NCBI GenBank assembly: GCA_963920765.1
Contig: OY987248.1
Location: 11,752,539 to 11,816,538 of the forward strand
Direction of reading: 5' to 3'
Source of the DNA: Ulota crispa
Taxonomy: Eukaryota; Streptophyta; Bryopsida; Orthotrichales; Orthotrichaceae
DNA length: 64,000 bases
Below, piece by piece: positions 22,755-33,900 of this stretch; the stretch's first letter is position 1; each line of letters starts with the position of its first letter. The notes beneath the pieces were generated by a model. The model was not told where the DNA came from and ran no database searches. It worked only from the letters and a program-made list of their open reading frames with translations. Made by a program: the position numbers and the translations under genes.

Positions 22755-23378
22755 TACACTGAATATTGCATTTGGGTTGCCTTGACAATTAGGTAGCCTT
22801 ACCCTCGTAAGTTACCTCATGACTCATCACTTGGCCACTTGGAGCCTGAAGTTGCATGCAACTCTCCATGTGCTTGAATTTCATAAGGTTTATATACAAC
22901 TTGGACGATACTATTTTTTTTTGTAGAGTTTTTTTTGTTATTGTCAAGTGCTTCTAAGATTTATTTTCTGCAAATAATTATTGATGCAATATACTATAGT
23001 AGCAATAAATATATTTATATAGTGTAAAATGTCAAGAAATTAGTATGGGGCAACCTAAATGCAATATTTAGTGTACACCAAATAATGCATTTAGGTTGCC
23101 CCACACTATTTTATTGACATGTTACACTATTTAAATACTTTTTGTTGCTACAATAATTTTCAGTAATAATTATTGCAATAAAAACCTTTTAAAAGCTTGA
23201 AAACAACAACATAGCACCAAGACAACAAATTAGCAAAGTTCATGTGGTAAATCACGTGAAGTTCTAATGTCTAAATAGTTTCATTCGCCACCAAGTGGCC
23301 AAACCATGAGTTACAAAGTAACCTTCCATGGTAAGGCAACCCAATTGTCAAGGCAACCTAAATGCACTATTTGGTGTA
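22755..23378. mobile_element. Two back-to-back MITEs of the ATTGCATTTAGGTTGCC family
   Basis: Copy a (22755-23075) starts TACACTGAATATTGCATTT and ends ATGCAATATTTAGTGTA. Copy b (23074-23378) starts TACACCAAATAATGCATTT and ends ATGCACTATTTGGTGTA. They abut with only a 2-base overlap and lie in opposite internal orientation (the GTGTAAAATGTCAAGAAAT motif is at the right of a and, mirrored, at the left of b). Non-coding. Confidence 0.7.
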
Positions 23379-24105
23379 GTCATTTTTCTCCAAAAAAATT
23401 AATTACAATATGTTATAGTAAAAATATAGAAGAACGTTTTGACCGCATGCTAGTGAAAATCAAGTTTGAAATTGAAAAACGTCGGACTTCAGTTGGTGAA
23501 GCTAAAATTTCTCCCCGAACACACGCTCTAACCCTTTTTCCTGACCTCATATAGTATCTTACCATGGGGTCTACTCTAAGTAAAGGTCGGACCAAAGGTC
23601 GGTTCGCCCCGTATATTACACATGGCAATACGAATATCTACTTGCAATCTGCCGTGTTGACCTTGCACCGCGGTCGGGGTGCGAACTGCGAACTGCGAAC
23701 TACGAGCGTAGTGTGAACGCGTCCCAGGGCCCCGCTGCCTGGTACACAGCTTCAGGATCGCTTGCTTGCACCCCAAGGAACGCCCGTGACCGTCACGGAG
23801 GCAGGCGGTGCTGTCGCTGAGGCGGCACGGCAGCAGGCCTCTCAACTCTCTCACCTCTCGCAACTCTCCCTACTCCCAACTCCCAAGGCACGACGAACAC
23901 GAACACTGGCCAGCAAGGCAACGAGATTTCGCAACTTGGGCACAAGAAACATTAGAAAGACGCGAGGTATAAATCCCAATTTCCAAGTGTGGAAAGAGTT
24001 GGAGTTGATCAAGCTTGGGCTAAATCCCGAACAAATCCTTTGATGCTTTGAGCGACGACTGTTGTGAGGGCGGTGGTGGTGCTGGTGTTGTTTGTGTCGA
24101 ATCCC

Positions 24106-26583
24106 ATGGACGTTTTGGACAATGGGAGCGTTCTCCGTTTGCGAACCCACGATGGTTACCCCGCCCACTTGCGCTCTGCTAGTCCTGTTGTGTCTGGCGT
24201 TGTGGAATTCAGCCGAAAGCGGCGAGACAGGGGGAGTGTCGTCGTCGTCGCTGGGGGTCGCGGTGGCGGTGGGGAGGAGAAGGAACAATCCTCCGGCGAC
24301 AAGCGAGTGTGGAGAATTGGGAAGCGAGTTAAGAGGGAGGTCGACGACAATTCCTGTGTGCACGGCAGGATTGTCGAGGCCGATCTTCGTAGCCAGGGTT
24401 CCACCATGCAGCTCATTGACGCGCGCGTCGACAACTGGGGATCCAAGCGCATGGCGGAGCGACGAGAGCTGCTGAATAGCAGCACTAGCACCAGCACCAG
24501 CACCAGCACTAGCGTGCGGCCATGGCGGTTCATGTATTTCGAGAAAGGCGAGTGGGTGGAGTTCGGCGAGGACGCGAATTGCGTCGTGTGGGATTGCTTC
24601 CGTTCTGGCGACGTCACGGCCGAGATCACGATCCAGAACCGGGGATACTTGCTCAATTTCGTTGAGATGACGCAGGTGAACCAGGCCACGGGATACGTCC
24701 GGTCCATAGCCTGGATGGGCGACGCTTGGGAGGTTTTTCTTCCTGCTAACCCTATTTCGAGCCCGCTCGGCGGCAATCGGCTCATCCGCCACCGCACGAC
24801 GTGGCGAGATGGCGCCACAGACACGATTTCGAGCCTTTTGTTAGGATCCGATGGTGGACCGGATCTTTTTGGACGAACAGGTGGTGGCACTAAACAGGAG
24901 AGTGTGTGTGTTTCGATCGATGCCTCTGGCGATTACGAGCTTACGGAACTAAGACTCGGAGGCTATGGCGGAGGAGTGAGTTGTTCGCAGCAGCCCGCCG
25001 CCTCGGGAAACATTCCGGGAGTTTTATCACCACCTGAACCTCCTAAAAAGTTGCCAGACTTGAGACAATCTGGCCTTGGTCAGAGATTTGTTAAGCTGGA
25101 AGAAGGGAGCACGGAATCTGACGACGTCAAGAAGAAGTTCCTGAGTGGCTTCGGCAAGCTCGGTGACGCATCCATGATCACTGGAATTCACTGCGATGCC
25201 AGCTCCATGGCTGTGGTACGTCAGGAAGCTTTTGCAAGACAGAGAGCATTGACAGAACAGACGCGTGGAGACGCGAATGTACGGTACGGATGGCACGGCA
25301 CGTCCAAGAAAGGCGTGGCTGGTATCTTTCTCCATGGATTTGGACAGCCGAAGACGCCGAAGAATGGCTCTGCTTATGGCGTTGGAGTCTACCTTGCTGT
25401 CGAGAATCAAGCATTTGTCAGGTGGATATTGACTCAAATCCCTGCAGTTATTATTATCCAAGCTGTTTTAACTATTTTTATTTTTGTTTCCTCTGTTGAT
25501 GTGTTACTGAATGTTGTTTCTATGTGTTGCTGCAGTGCTCTTTATGCAGATAATGACGAGAATGGCGAGCAGCATGTGGTGCTATGCCAGGTCATAACGG
25601 GGGCTTCAGAGCTTGTAAAGCCTCCCTCTGAACAGTTTCATCCCAGCAGCGAGCATTTCGACACAGGAGTGGACGACTTGCTTGCTCCCAAAAGGCTCAT
25701 CGTGTGGTCTACTCATATGAACACTCACATATTGCCACTTTACGTGGTCAGCTTCAAGTTGCCTCCTCGTTGGCATCGTAAGCATCATTCCCACGCCTCT
25801 CCTTCCCTTTTGAGCATTTAGAGGGGTTTGTTTTGGTAGTGTTTGAAGTGGTGATGGATTTGGTTTCTCATGAATGATGTGTGTTTTACAGGCATGATGG
25901 CGGACTTGAATAGCAAGCACAAGGGGTTTTCGTCGTTTTGCCACGAAGTGTCTGCAAAGCAATCTTGTTTTATAAAGCAGGTAAGTTGTTGATCAAACCA
26001 TTTTTTGGATTTGTTTGTGATACTTGCTTTACAACTCCTGTTTCTTATTCACCTTTGATCTTATTGGGTGATGATGATGTTCTTCAAACTGATTGGTCTC
26101 TGTGTACTCCAGACTTGTGACATGGCTGAAGCCTTGCGCAACAAACCAACTGCATGTGGGACTTACCCGCATCGTCCAACATCAGCCTTCATTCGGTTCC
26201 CACATCTTATTGGTTTTCTACAGCGGCTTTTATCTCCTCAACAACATCTTATTCTGAAGAATTGTTACACCAGATATGAGGTACTGGCCTTGCCTTTGCC
26301 TTTGCCTTTGTGGGGATTTATGTGCTGATACAGCAAATGTTCTGTTCTCCGTTGTATTGTGGGTTTTGTGCGTTTCAACCATCCTCATATTTGAAGATTT
26401 GTTTGTGTGCTCTAGTTCTTACGTGTGTAAACTGTTGATTTTTTGTAGGCTGGGAGCATGGATCGTAGAACGTTTGTTCAAGAGATTCAGAAGATGGTTG
26501 GGAGAGACTGTCTTGTTCATGCCATCCAAATGTGTAATGGATTTCAGGGATGCCATGGAGCTTCAGTCATCAAGCCTTTGTAA
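24106..26583 (+). CDS. SRO: RCD1/SRO protein (WWE + PARP-like + RST domains)
   Basis: Exons 24106-25421, 25536-25777, 25892-25980, 26113-26280, 26449-26583; GT-AG, phases agree, 649 aa. The WWE domain starts near 140 (WRFMYFEKGEWVEFGEDAN), the PARP-like domain covers about 370-545 (YGWHGTSKKG, SAYGVGVYLA, then VLCQVITG), and the RST domain occupies the last 80 residues (AFIRFPHLIGFLQRLLSP, FVQEIQKMVGRDCLVHAIQ). SRO proteins are plant nuclear scaffolds that bind transcription factors through RST and tune redox, salt and light responses. Arabidopsis RCD1 has lost the catalytic triad; here a His (H397) and Tyr (Y429) typical of ADP-ribosyltransferases are present, while the third, usually Glu, position is not. 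A low-complexity Ser-Thr run (24478-24513) precedes WWE. The Lys/Arg-rich run KRVWRIGKRVKRE could be a nuclear localisation signal. The ATG at 24106 is the first ATG in frame. Confidence 0.95.
24478..24513 (+). repeat. AGCACC/AGCACT hexamer repeat coding Ser-Thr
   Basis: Six tandem six-base units encode alternating Ser-Thr just before the WWE domain. It is a slippage-prone microsatellite inside the SRO coding sequence. Confidence 0.85.
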
Positions 26584-27264
26584 AAAAGAAATTGGACAGA
26601 GCGCTTCGAATCTTCTTAAGTGTAACCCTATCTTTGATATATGGAGTTTACAACAAACAAAGGATTGGCTACAACCGAAGTTCTTCGTCTCTTTCTGTTC
26701 ACAGTCCTTGCTGAAGAAGAAACAGTCTTTGAAAATCCTTAGCCCCCCTTGAGGAACAACAAGTGAAGATCTATTCGGGTGGGACTTTCGATATATAGTG
26801 TTTATGGGTTCATATCTTTGCTTTTTAGGTCGACAAGCCAACATTAATTTCTCATCATCTCCTACGTAATGTTAGAGAATGAAAATCGATTAGGGTTTAG
26901 AGTTCAAAAAGATGTTCACAAGCAACGCTCCCTTTTAGACAACTCAGTCGGTCAACACATGGGTAAGCGGAATGGTTTATTTGTCGTGTAGTGTGCTCAT
27001 CCCAAGCTGGGTTTGAGAAAAAGTGAAATTTCGTTTTTCTTTGCTGCAGAGATTCAATTAGGACATTCATTAGCTCATCATGCATTGTGCATGAGCATCG
27101 TGACTGTAAATAAAATGCAGAGACTTCCATCTTTTCATTGGTGTTGACAGGCTCGCTTGCTCCAGAAATATGAAGCTATACCAAATTTCCAATTTTTTTT
27201 TTGTCTGAAGTGTTATTGTAGATCAAGATGCTTTGCTTTAAACCCAGTTTTGGTTTACTCATGC

Positions 27265-28181
27265 TTGACCCCTAAATGCCCAAGGGTGTTTTTCTCGTTT
27301 TCAGAAGGTAGTTTTGAAGTTTTCGAATTGTCCTTTTAAGATCATTATTAAATATCAAAATAAAATTGTGACCGTTGAATCTTGAACTTCAAGGTTTCTA
27401 AATGGCCTACCCAAAAAGAATCCAAAATGGCCGCACTGATTTCAAGACATTTGTGATTGAATGATGATGAGTATGGGATTTTTTACTTTTTTTGAAACTA
27501 TCCAAAACTTCTAATGCAAATTGGTGACTTTTGCATACAAAATTGGGAAACAACCACTTAGGATGATTTAGTATTTATTGTTGTTACTTCAAAACCAATA
27601 GCCCCTCTTCCAAATCCATGACCACAATTTCACAAATGAACCTGCAATGCAACTGTCAAAACACAACCGTCCAATACAAAGAAAATTTTCAGCTTCAATT
27701 ATTGCCCAAAAATCATTATGAATGAAAGAATTTTCAATGGTGAATAGATTCTAATTAGTATAACAAAGACATTCCAAGTGAAATTAGTCCAAAAGCACTT
27801 TTAGATTTTGTAAGATGTCAAAATTTTAAAAAAAATGCCCTTATTGCCCAAGGGAGTGCCCAAGAGAAATCTTCACCTTTTGCTCAACTTGATGCCCATC
27901 TTTTCAATGTGGCAACTTCTCATAGGCTTTGTGACACTATTCACGACACTGTTCATGTCACAAAATGTATGCTTATAGTTAACCTTCCACCAAAAACAAT
28001 TGGAATAAAATATGGAAGAAATTGAATTTAAACGGTGGAGCTAACTTGAGCGCGCAACTTTTCCAAAAAAAAAAACTTGAAAATGATAAAATCCGTACCT
28101 TCAACAGTGTTTCAAGTGTTTCAAAGTTTCTTGAAATTTTTTGGACACCCAATTTGGGTGCCTTGCGCATTTAGGGGTTAA
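27265..28181. mobile_element. TTAACCCC-family element, about 0.9 kb
   Basis: Ends TTGACCCCTAAATGCCCAAG and the mirrored CTTGCGCATTTAGGGGTTAA. The interior is AT-rich and non-coding. The same CCCCTAAATGCCCAAGG end is found at about 16918 and in part at 60893-60925, so these belong to one subfamily. Confidence 0.6.
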
Positions 28182-28628
28182 TATTTTCTCTTGTTACAGA
28201 GAAGTAGAGGCTGCTATTTGCTTACTCTACGCACTTTTCTGCGTGGTAGAGAGTGTTTTCTTGGGAGGTTTAGTGAAGGTTTGTGGAGGTATCATTTTGA
28301 GTACGGGAGCTAAATTTGTGGAAATCTGATTTTCCTTACTAGACATGGATTTTGTTATGCAATTACTAAAATGCAAGGTGTTGCGGAGGTGAGTACAGAG
28401 TTTTATTGATTTAAAGGTTGGTGGGTATGCTAACTCATGCTTTCGCCACTTGCTTGCTAACCACGCTTTCATTCATTCACCACTTGCTAATCATGCTATG
28501 TTAGTTATGTTAATTTCTATTATACAGTCTCAACTGTCTGTCTTGGGAAATTCAAAATTCTTTAATAACACCGGAAATCTGAAATTCCTTATTATAGACC
28601 GTTTAGTGTCAATCGGGTGGGTGTTTGT

Positions 28629-28922
28629 CTACACCAAATAGTGTATTTAGGTTGCCCCATACTAATCTCTTGACATTTCACACTATTTACATATTTACCA
28701 AGAATATAGTTACTTTTGACAATAATTCTTATGATAAACTATGGAGGAAGCAAGCAAATGTTAGGCACAACAATAAGTGTCAAAGGTAAGGAGTTAGAAT
28801 TTTAGATAGAACCAATAATTATTGTAGCATAAAGAGAGTTGCATGCTCCTCTAAGCAGCCAAGGGTGAGTCACAAGGTAACTTAGCCAAGGTGAGGCAAC
28901 CTAAATGCATTATTTGGTGTAG
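28629..28922. mobile_element. ATTGCATTTAGGTTGCC-family MITE
   Basis: About 294 bp, from CTACACCAAATAGTGTATTT to TGCATTATTTGGTGTAG, with the family's internal motif TCTTGACATTTCACACTATTTA near the left and GGTGAGGCAACCTAAATGCA near the right. Non-coding. Confidence 0.7.
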
Positions 28923-30920
28923 TGTTGAGAATTTGAAATTTAGAGAGGGAGGAGGGCAAGGAAATGACATAGAAAGGGAGGATGAAAAGTCACAAAAAAT
29001 TTAGGAGGCCAAGGAAAAGGAAAGGTGAAAAAGGAAGGCTAAAAGAGGAACAAATTGGAAAAGACAAAGAGCGAAGAAAGAAGAAAAATACAAGTAAGAA
29101 GGCATAAAGCACGGGCAAGACATACTTGTTGTGTTCATACATGAATTTGTTGAAGCAAATTGGAGTGGACACTAGCGTGGTCATCCCAATACTTGCATGG
29201 GATTTGACAAGTTTGAAGAAATTAAGTGTGAATGTAAATTAGTACAAGTCAAATGGGCATTCATGTCTTCAAGTTGTATATAAAGTTGATGAACATTACA
29301 ATTGTGAGCGTTTTCTTCATTCTCCTCTACAGCACCATATTTGCTTTCATCTTGATAACTAATATTAAACTTGTGAAACAATTGATTAGATGTTTATTTA
29401 TATATTTATTCAATGAGTAGTAAACTTGTTAAAAAAAATATGGTTTTGGCTACCATATTTGGGATTTACATCAAACGGTCTTATGACTATTTTATTGTTT
29501 CATCAAATGACATGAATAATGGTTTCACATGTTCAACATGATGATTAGGAGCTATTAAAAAGTTTCATACAAAAATCTAGAAAAATCAAATCATTCAAGG
29601 TTGCCAAAGTTTGATTAAGTCAATGTAAAATACAATAAGATGAAAAACATACCTCAAAACAAGGTCTACAAAAATGTTTTTTATATGGTAACTTAAAAAA
29701 AAATGTTGGTGTGAAAGAAATTACAAGTTTTTTTTGTCCATTACTTTGTGTCTCTTCACTTCTTTTTGGTGCCTTTCCACAAGTCTCTTGTCAATATCGA
29801 TTTTTGTGTACTTTTTTTGGGTACAAAACTGATTTTGAATATGGAGTTTACACAACAATAAAATATTAATTTCCAAAATCTAAAACAATACCAGATCTTT
29901 TTCAAAGTGTTATAATGGATTGGAATTATTTTCATGCATTAGAAGTTCAATTATCAAAATGTAATGAAATAATGTAAAGCAATTTCAAAAGAATTATCAA
30001 ACTGAATAGATGTATTTCAAAAGAAGTTTATTATTGCAGTCAAAAATATAAAACAACGTTTTATAAATATTGCAAGATTCTATCTTGTGTTGAAAAACAT
30101 ACTAAAACATAATACATAAGATAGGAAAGATACAAGATATAAAGCTCAAATGCACATTTTAATGACGTTTAAAAACCTTGCCTTTGAATAGCAACTTCAT
30201 AGGAATTTAGTCTAATATTTTATTTAAAGGTCTCTTGACATTACGTCAATTAGATTTTTGAATAGAATATGAATTGTATAGATAATACATTGGTTTTTTA
30301 ACATGCAAGTAGATCAGATATTGGGATTCACTTAAAGCTTGAGTACCAAAATACAATGTTGCCCAAGAATAAGTTACTCATGACAATTTGAACTAAATTA
30401 AAAATCAAGAATTGAAATATTGTAAATACTTCATAGAATTCTATTTAGCTAGAAGTTACATTTAACAAAAAAAATACCATTTCTACTCCCACTACGATTT
30501 TATTTAATTTTGTATTTGAAGAATCAAACATACTTAATATCACTAATCAAATTATAGATCTAGATTACTATATTTTGTTCATTACAAGAATGATTTTGTA
30601 AACAAAAATAACAATCTAGGTGCTAAGAATCTAAACAAAGCTAGCGTGCATAAATTAGGTATGAAATGTAAGAGATAAAATAAACTCCATTAGTTGTAAA
30701 AGAGAAATAAAAAAACGTATCATTTTTTTCAAAATAGCTTAATACAAATGATACAGTTCTTTTGTTTTTTTACAAAATTTATGGGGTTATGCTTATATGT
30801 TCATTGCCTTCTAATTGTATTTTTTTTTGTTAAATTGTATTTACTTCCTTGAAAGAAAATTATAATTTTAGGTTTTAGCTAACTAGTAAGAATATTTTTG
30901 GTAAATAAATGCAAAATAAG

Positions 30921-33900
30921 ATGAGAGAGGTAATCAGCATCCACGTGGGCCAAGCTGGTATCCAAGTTGGCAATGCCTGCTGGGAGCTCTACTGCATAGA
31001 ACATGGCATCCAACCAGATGGTCAATTAGTAAAGTATGTGAATTATTAGCTTAATTTTTGAGAGTGGAATTTTAAAATTCGTTAATATCTCTTATTGTCG
31101 TGAACTAAATCCTATACCTCATTCCAATACATTTATTAAAAACAAATTTTCACTGTTTTTAGGATATAAGTAATTGAACATTCTAAAATTGAATTTGGTA
31201 TAAAGACATTGGGTTTTTTTGGGTCTAAAACCTTAAGGCTGGTTTTCTCTTTCTTTTCAAACTAGTCACCATTCACAATATTCCACTAAAAGTAAACCAC
31301 ACATTGGGTAATAAGTGAAATAGAGAGCAACGATAAATAGTCTTAAATTTCCACAAAATACTAAATAAAAATTCAGTTATTTATCCTTGCTTGAAAATTG
31401 ATTAATCATTTAGGACGTTTGTAACAAATAAAATAAATCAAAGGAATTTTTTGCATTTGCAAATGATACGGGTGGTTTTAGAAAGTTGCTTTTACTTATA
31501 AGTTTTATTAATGGTTATTATTATTGTTTTATTCAATTGCTTAAGAATCAAATGGTATAGTCGTATTTTTTCAGTTGTGAAGCCTTTTCCTGATGGTACA
31601 AATGTCTTCAAGACCTGTTTTTGCCAAAATCTTAATTCATCACAAATCAATGGAGACTCTCCATTTTATCTTTACTAGTGTTCAAGTATATTAATATCCT
31701 ATACAGATTCAAATGGATCTCAATCAACGTAGGCCTGGCACTTGGGCAAATCTTGAGTAAAAAGTCAATGGTTTTTCTTGTCTCATTTTCAACCAGTTTT
31801 TTCAATTCATGCATCACCCATTTCTTATATACTTATAACATATTCAGATATTTTCAAAAAAGAATCCAGCCCCCGGTTTTATTTAATTCTTCCAAATTTC
31901 AAACAATTCGTTGGATATTTCGTATGACTGATTTTCTATTGGGGGAGGAGTGTTTGGTTTTGCAGTGATGCATGTGTGGGAGGGAGAGACGATGCTTTCA
32001 ACGCCTTCTTCACGGAGACAGGTGCAGGTAAATACGTGCCACGTGTCGTGTACGTGGACCTGGAGCCCACGGTGATAGACGAGGTCCGCACTGGGGCTTA
32101 CAGACAACTCTTCCATCCTGAGCACCTCATTTCAGGCAAAGAAGATGCTGCAAACAACTTTGCTCGCGGACATTACACTGGTTTGTACAAACTCCTTATT
32201 AACTCCATTATTTGGAGAACTACACTCATAATAATATTTGGTGCTGTGGTGCTTATAGCGTTATTGATCCACTCTTAGTGTTAAATGCTAAATATTATTT
32301 GAGTGCATGCTTGATTTTTACTCCGTATGATATTAGTTTAGAGTTTTGGATGGAAAATTTAGTTGACGGATGGTGTTTATGTTAACATTTCGTGTTGAAA
32401 ACTCTGGTAGTGTTATTGGCATTTAGTGTTATAGTTTGTAATTAGTGTTGTCAACACTCACTATCATTATTAGGGTAGGATGTCTTACTCGTGCTTTATG
32501 CATTTCCACATGTTTTTTTTTTTTTTTTTTTCTTCTTCTTCTGCTCTTTACTTGATTTTTTTTTGTCCAACTTGTTTCTCTTTGCTTTCCATTTTCACCC
32601 TTTGTTTCTCTACCTTTTCCTCTCCCTCCCTCGCCCTCTCAATTAGATAATGTGGGATTTTTGGTGCTTATAGAGAATTTTGAGCTTCCCATAACAAACA
32701 AGTAGCCCATGCTTTACAATTTAGGTGTTTTACATGCTTGCTACAATGTCATTAAATGTTCTTATAACCAATCATGACAAGTGTCTTGTTTATTCCTTGG
32801 TGTACTCTTTGGTTTCATGTTAAATGCAATATACAGTTGTATAAGAGAAAGTCATGCACTCTAACAATCACAATTTTTTTGGGTACAAGATTCTCAAATT
32901 TGTAAAGTTTGATTCTCTCATCATGTGCTCTAACTCTCCAGTCCTTCATTATGCACTCTTGTTTATTGTACTCTTTGTATGATTTAGAATATTTCTTGTA
33001 GTGAAGCTCCAATAGAGCTTCTTTTATAACCTCTAACCTAATCCACTAGATAGTAATATATGGTGCGTAATAGAATAGAGATCTTTTATTCATCTTATAA
33101 TTGGAAATTACAGTAAAGCATATGTTTCAAAAGATCTTCTCCTTTTTAGTGGGCACATACATCATTACTTATTCAAATGTTTTCCAATCTACATGATTGT
33201 CAGAAGTGATAATATCATACTTTCTCATACATTCAAAATCATGTTATAGTCATGTTTTTGAAACCCACCATGACAAGATTGACTCATGGATACTTTATAT
33301 TTCCAAATTGTACACATAGATCTATCAAAGCACTCATCAATTTTTATTGATTAAAATTAATGAAACCAACGGTAGTTCAAGTTTACTTTTGAAATTGATC
33401 ATAGATTGAGAAATGATGATTTTCTCAACAAAAAAAAATTACTCAAGTTTTTAACAGTAAATTCTAACATGAGTGATTTTTCAAGATCAATAAGGGCATT
33501 TTCTTTTATCATACTTACCTATTGTATTCATTTATGAAAGGCAATTTGTTGCAACTAGAATCTAATAGCATATAAATGGATACTAGAATTCAAGTTTTTG
33601 CATACATGCACACACTCATACTTCAAACTTCAGGCACCCAATCCTTACAGGTAAAACAAGGTAATGAAGTTAATTTTAGTTAGTTATTCTTTTCATTTAC
33701 AACCATTTGTTTAATAATTGAATGATTATGAAGCGCCATTGGTACGATTGGTATAGAATACATGTGTTCAATAATTGAATGAGTGTGAAAATTAGATGCC
33801 AACATTTGATTTTGAGATCATGTTTAAATCAAACGTTTTCAAACAACCTATGTCGGATGCATCTATTTGAGTTTAAATTATACTTGGCAAAACAGTCACC

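Larger units (their letters stand above)
14005..24105. other. Divergent intergenic region between LSF1 and the SRO gene, transposon-filled
   Basis: LSF1 runs left and SRO runs right. The first 350 bp and the last 500 bp are GC-richer and probably hold the two promoters and leaders. Between them are small DNA transposons (14364-14509, 14507-15783, 15840-16317, 16701-18470), the 1-kb palindrome 19705-20711, a 14-bp minisatellite at 22303-22519, and a back-to-back MITE pair at 22755-23378. About 18500-19700 and 20712-22300 are AT-rich with no recognised content. Just upstream of SRO, GCGAACT is repeated three times near 23682-23701. Confidence 0.5.
26584..30920. other. Intergenic region between SRO and alpha-tubulin
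   Basis: About 26584-27200 is the likely SRO 3' UTR and flank. A TTAACCCC-type element occupies 27265-28181 and a MITE occupies 28629-28922. A purine-rich stretch (28925-29110) follows. From 29200 to 30900 the DNA is very AT-rich with no recognised gene or repeat, and the last part should include the tubulin promoter. Confidence 0.45.

Noticed and set aside
23851-24792. A 313-codon ORF on the - strand over the SRO first exon
   Set aside because: It is antisense to the WWE-coding exon; the + strand has clear WWE/PARP homology and the antisense translation has none.
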